A stretch of 7,252 nt of DNA from Cytophagaceae bacterium (GTDB taxonomy: Bacteria; Bacteroidota; Bacteroidia; Cytophagales; Spirosomataceae). The stretch is from NCBI GenBank assembly GCA_027485075.1, contig JAIXRT010000094.1, positions 1 to 7,252 on the forward strand, given 5' to 3'. A model generated the notes under the pieces. The model worked only from the letters and a program-made list of their open reading frames with translations. It made no database searches and was not told where the DNA came from. Made by a program: the position numbers and the translations under genes. Positions 6,349 to 7,252 of this stretch are shown piece after piece; within the stretch, counting starts at the first letter, position 1, and every line of letters begins with the position of its first letter.

Positions 6349-7158
6349 ATGGCACAATTAAGCTACAACGACTTGCTTGACGCAGGCGTTCACTTCGGTC
6401 ACTTGACACGTAAGTGGGATCCAAAAATGGCTCCATACATCTTTATGGAGAAAAATGGTATCCACATCATTGATCTAAACAAAACTATTTCTAGCCTAGA
6501 TGAAGCTGCTGCAGCAATGCGCGCTATCGTACGTTCTGGTCGCAAGATCATGTTCGTTGCGACTAAGAAGCAAGCGCAAGAAATCGTAACAACAGAGGCA
6601 GATAAATTAAAGATGCCATACGTAACTGACCGTTGGTTAGGTGGTATGTTGACAAACTTCGCGACCGTACGTAAGTCGATCAAGAAAATGTCTAGCATCG
6701 ACAAGATGTTAAAAGACGAAGTAATTGTTAAAACTCTTGCTAAGCGTGAGCGTTTAATGATGACTCGTGAGGAGGAGAAATTAAAGCGTGTGTTAGGTGG
6801 TATCACCGACTTGACACGTCTACCAGCGGCATTGTTCGTGATTGACGTGAAGCGTGAGCACATCGCTGTATCTGAAGCTAAGAAATTGGGTATCCCAGTT
6901 TTCGCTATGTGTGATACAAACTCAAATCCTGAATTAGTAGACTACCCAATTCCAGCAAATGATGATGCGTACAAATCAATCTCCATCATTGTAAAAGCAA
7001 TCAGCCAAGCAATCGAAGAAGGTTTATCTGAGCGCAAGCAAGATAAAGACGACGCACGCATCGCTGAAGAGGAAGAAGCAAAACGCGCAGTAGACGCTGA
7101 TGCACAAGAAGCAGCTAAGGTAGCTGCTAAATATGAAAAAGAAGCAGAACAAGAATAA
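6349..7158 (+). CDS. rpsB: 30S ribosomal protein S2 (uS2) with acidic/Ala-rich C-terminal tail
   Basis: uS2 binds late to the back of the 30S subunit and is needed for bS1 binding. Signatures in order: [19 protein letters not shown] (9-27), IHIIDLNKT (38-46), [10 protein letters not shown] (71-80), [18 protein letters not shown] (94-111), [20 protein letters not shown] (159-178) and [20 protein letters not shown] (188-207). At 269 residues it is longer than the 241-246 of E. coli and B. subtilis. The excess is a tail from about residue 226 rich in Glu, Ala, Lys and Asp, probably helical; such tails are common in Bacteroidota. The start has no Shine-Dalgarno and is preceded by TTAAACAACCAAA. 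It follows rpsI by 78 bp and precedes tsf by 14 bp, the widespread rpsB-tsf pair. Confidence 0.98.
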   Translation: MAQLSYNDLLDAGVHFGHLTRKWDPKMAPYIFMEKNGIHIIDLNKTISSLDEAAAAMRAIVRSGRKIMFVATKKQAQEIVTTEADKLKMPYVTDRWLGGMLTNFATVRKSIKKMSSIDKMLKDEVIVKTLAKRERLMMTREEEKLKRVLGGITDLTRLPAALFVIDVKREHIAVSEAKKLGIPVFAMCDTNSNPELVDYPIPANDDAYKSISIIVKAISQAIEEGLSERKQDKDDARIAEEEEAKRAVDADAQEAAKVAAKYEKEAEQE

Positions 7159-7172
7159 CTAATATTCCAATT

Positions 7173-7252
7173 ATGTCAATTACAGCCGCAGACGTTAATA
7201 AATTACGCCAAATGACTGGCGCCGGTATGATGGATTGCAAGAAAGCTTTGAC
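7173..7252 (+). CDS. tsf: Elongation factor Ts, 5' end only
   Basis: The window ends after 26 codons of this gene. The visible N-terminus reads [20 protein letters not shown] followed by DCKKAL, containing the EF-Ts signature [16 protein letters not shown]-Ts is the nucleotide exchange factor that recycles EF-Tu from GDP to GTP form. The start lies 14 bp after the rpsB stop with no Shine-Dalgarno, consistent with the classical rpsB-tsf unit. Nothing can be said about the rest of the gene. Confidence 0.97.
   Translation, partial: MSITAADVNKLRQMTGAGMMDCKKAL

Noticed and set aside
6399..6863. 154-codon open frame on the minus strand opposite rpsB
   Set aside because: It lies wholly within rpsB, shows no recognisable family, and its composition is that of a complement of ribosomal protein coding sequence.
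1..7252. Search for mobile elements, CRISPR arrays, tRNA or rRNA genes, or an unfamiliar gene system
   Set aside because: Every complete gene belongs to a well-known core family in an ordinary order, non-coding gaps are short, and no repeat arrays, terminal inverted repeats or tRNA-like folds were seen.

Overview
The window is a housekeeping segment from a member of the Bacteroidota, most likely a Cytophagales-type bacterium. This rests on gene order, on promoter-like elements of the Bacteroidota form TAnnTTTG, on A-rich start regions with no Shine-Dalgarno sequence, and on family-typical protein N-termini (L32 MAHPKRR, L13 [10 protein letters not shown]). The genus is not resolved. All ten genes are on the + strand, and no mobile element, tRNA, rRNA or CRISPR array is visible.

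Layout: (1) positions 1-630 hold the 3' part of a yceD/DUF177 gene and rpmF (ribosomal protein L32), a pairing found in many bacteria. (2) After a 128-bp AT-rich spacer with repeated promoter-like boxes, positions 759-5206 hold plsX, fabH, efp, accB and accC. This cluster covers the first committed step of fatty acid synthesis (biotin carboxyl carrier and biotin carboxylase), chain initiation (FabH) and acyl delivery to phospholipid synthesis (PlsX), with translation factor EF-P embedded in it. A strong intrinsic terminator at 5228-5252 closes it. (3) A textbook Bacteroidota promoter (TTTG-N20-TAAATTTG) at 5277-5308 then drives rplM (L13), rpsI (S9), rpsB (S2) and the beginning of tsf (EF-Ts). 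The transcript has a leader of about 110 nt with hairpin potential, and a long hairpin lies between rpsI and rpsB.

The genes link ribosome production, translation and membrane lipid synthesis. All complete proteins have near-normal family lengths and intact catalytic motifs. I found no evidence of a new biological system. The second-look items are small: a 9-base motif repeated exactly before three start codons, a long perfect hairpin inside plsX, repeated boxes before plsX, untested ribosomal-protein leader structures, and a start-site question in accC.
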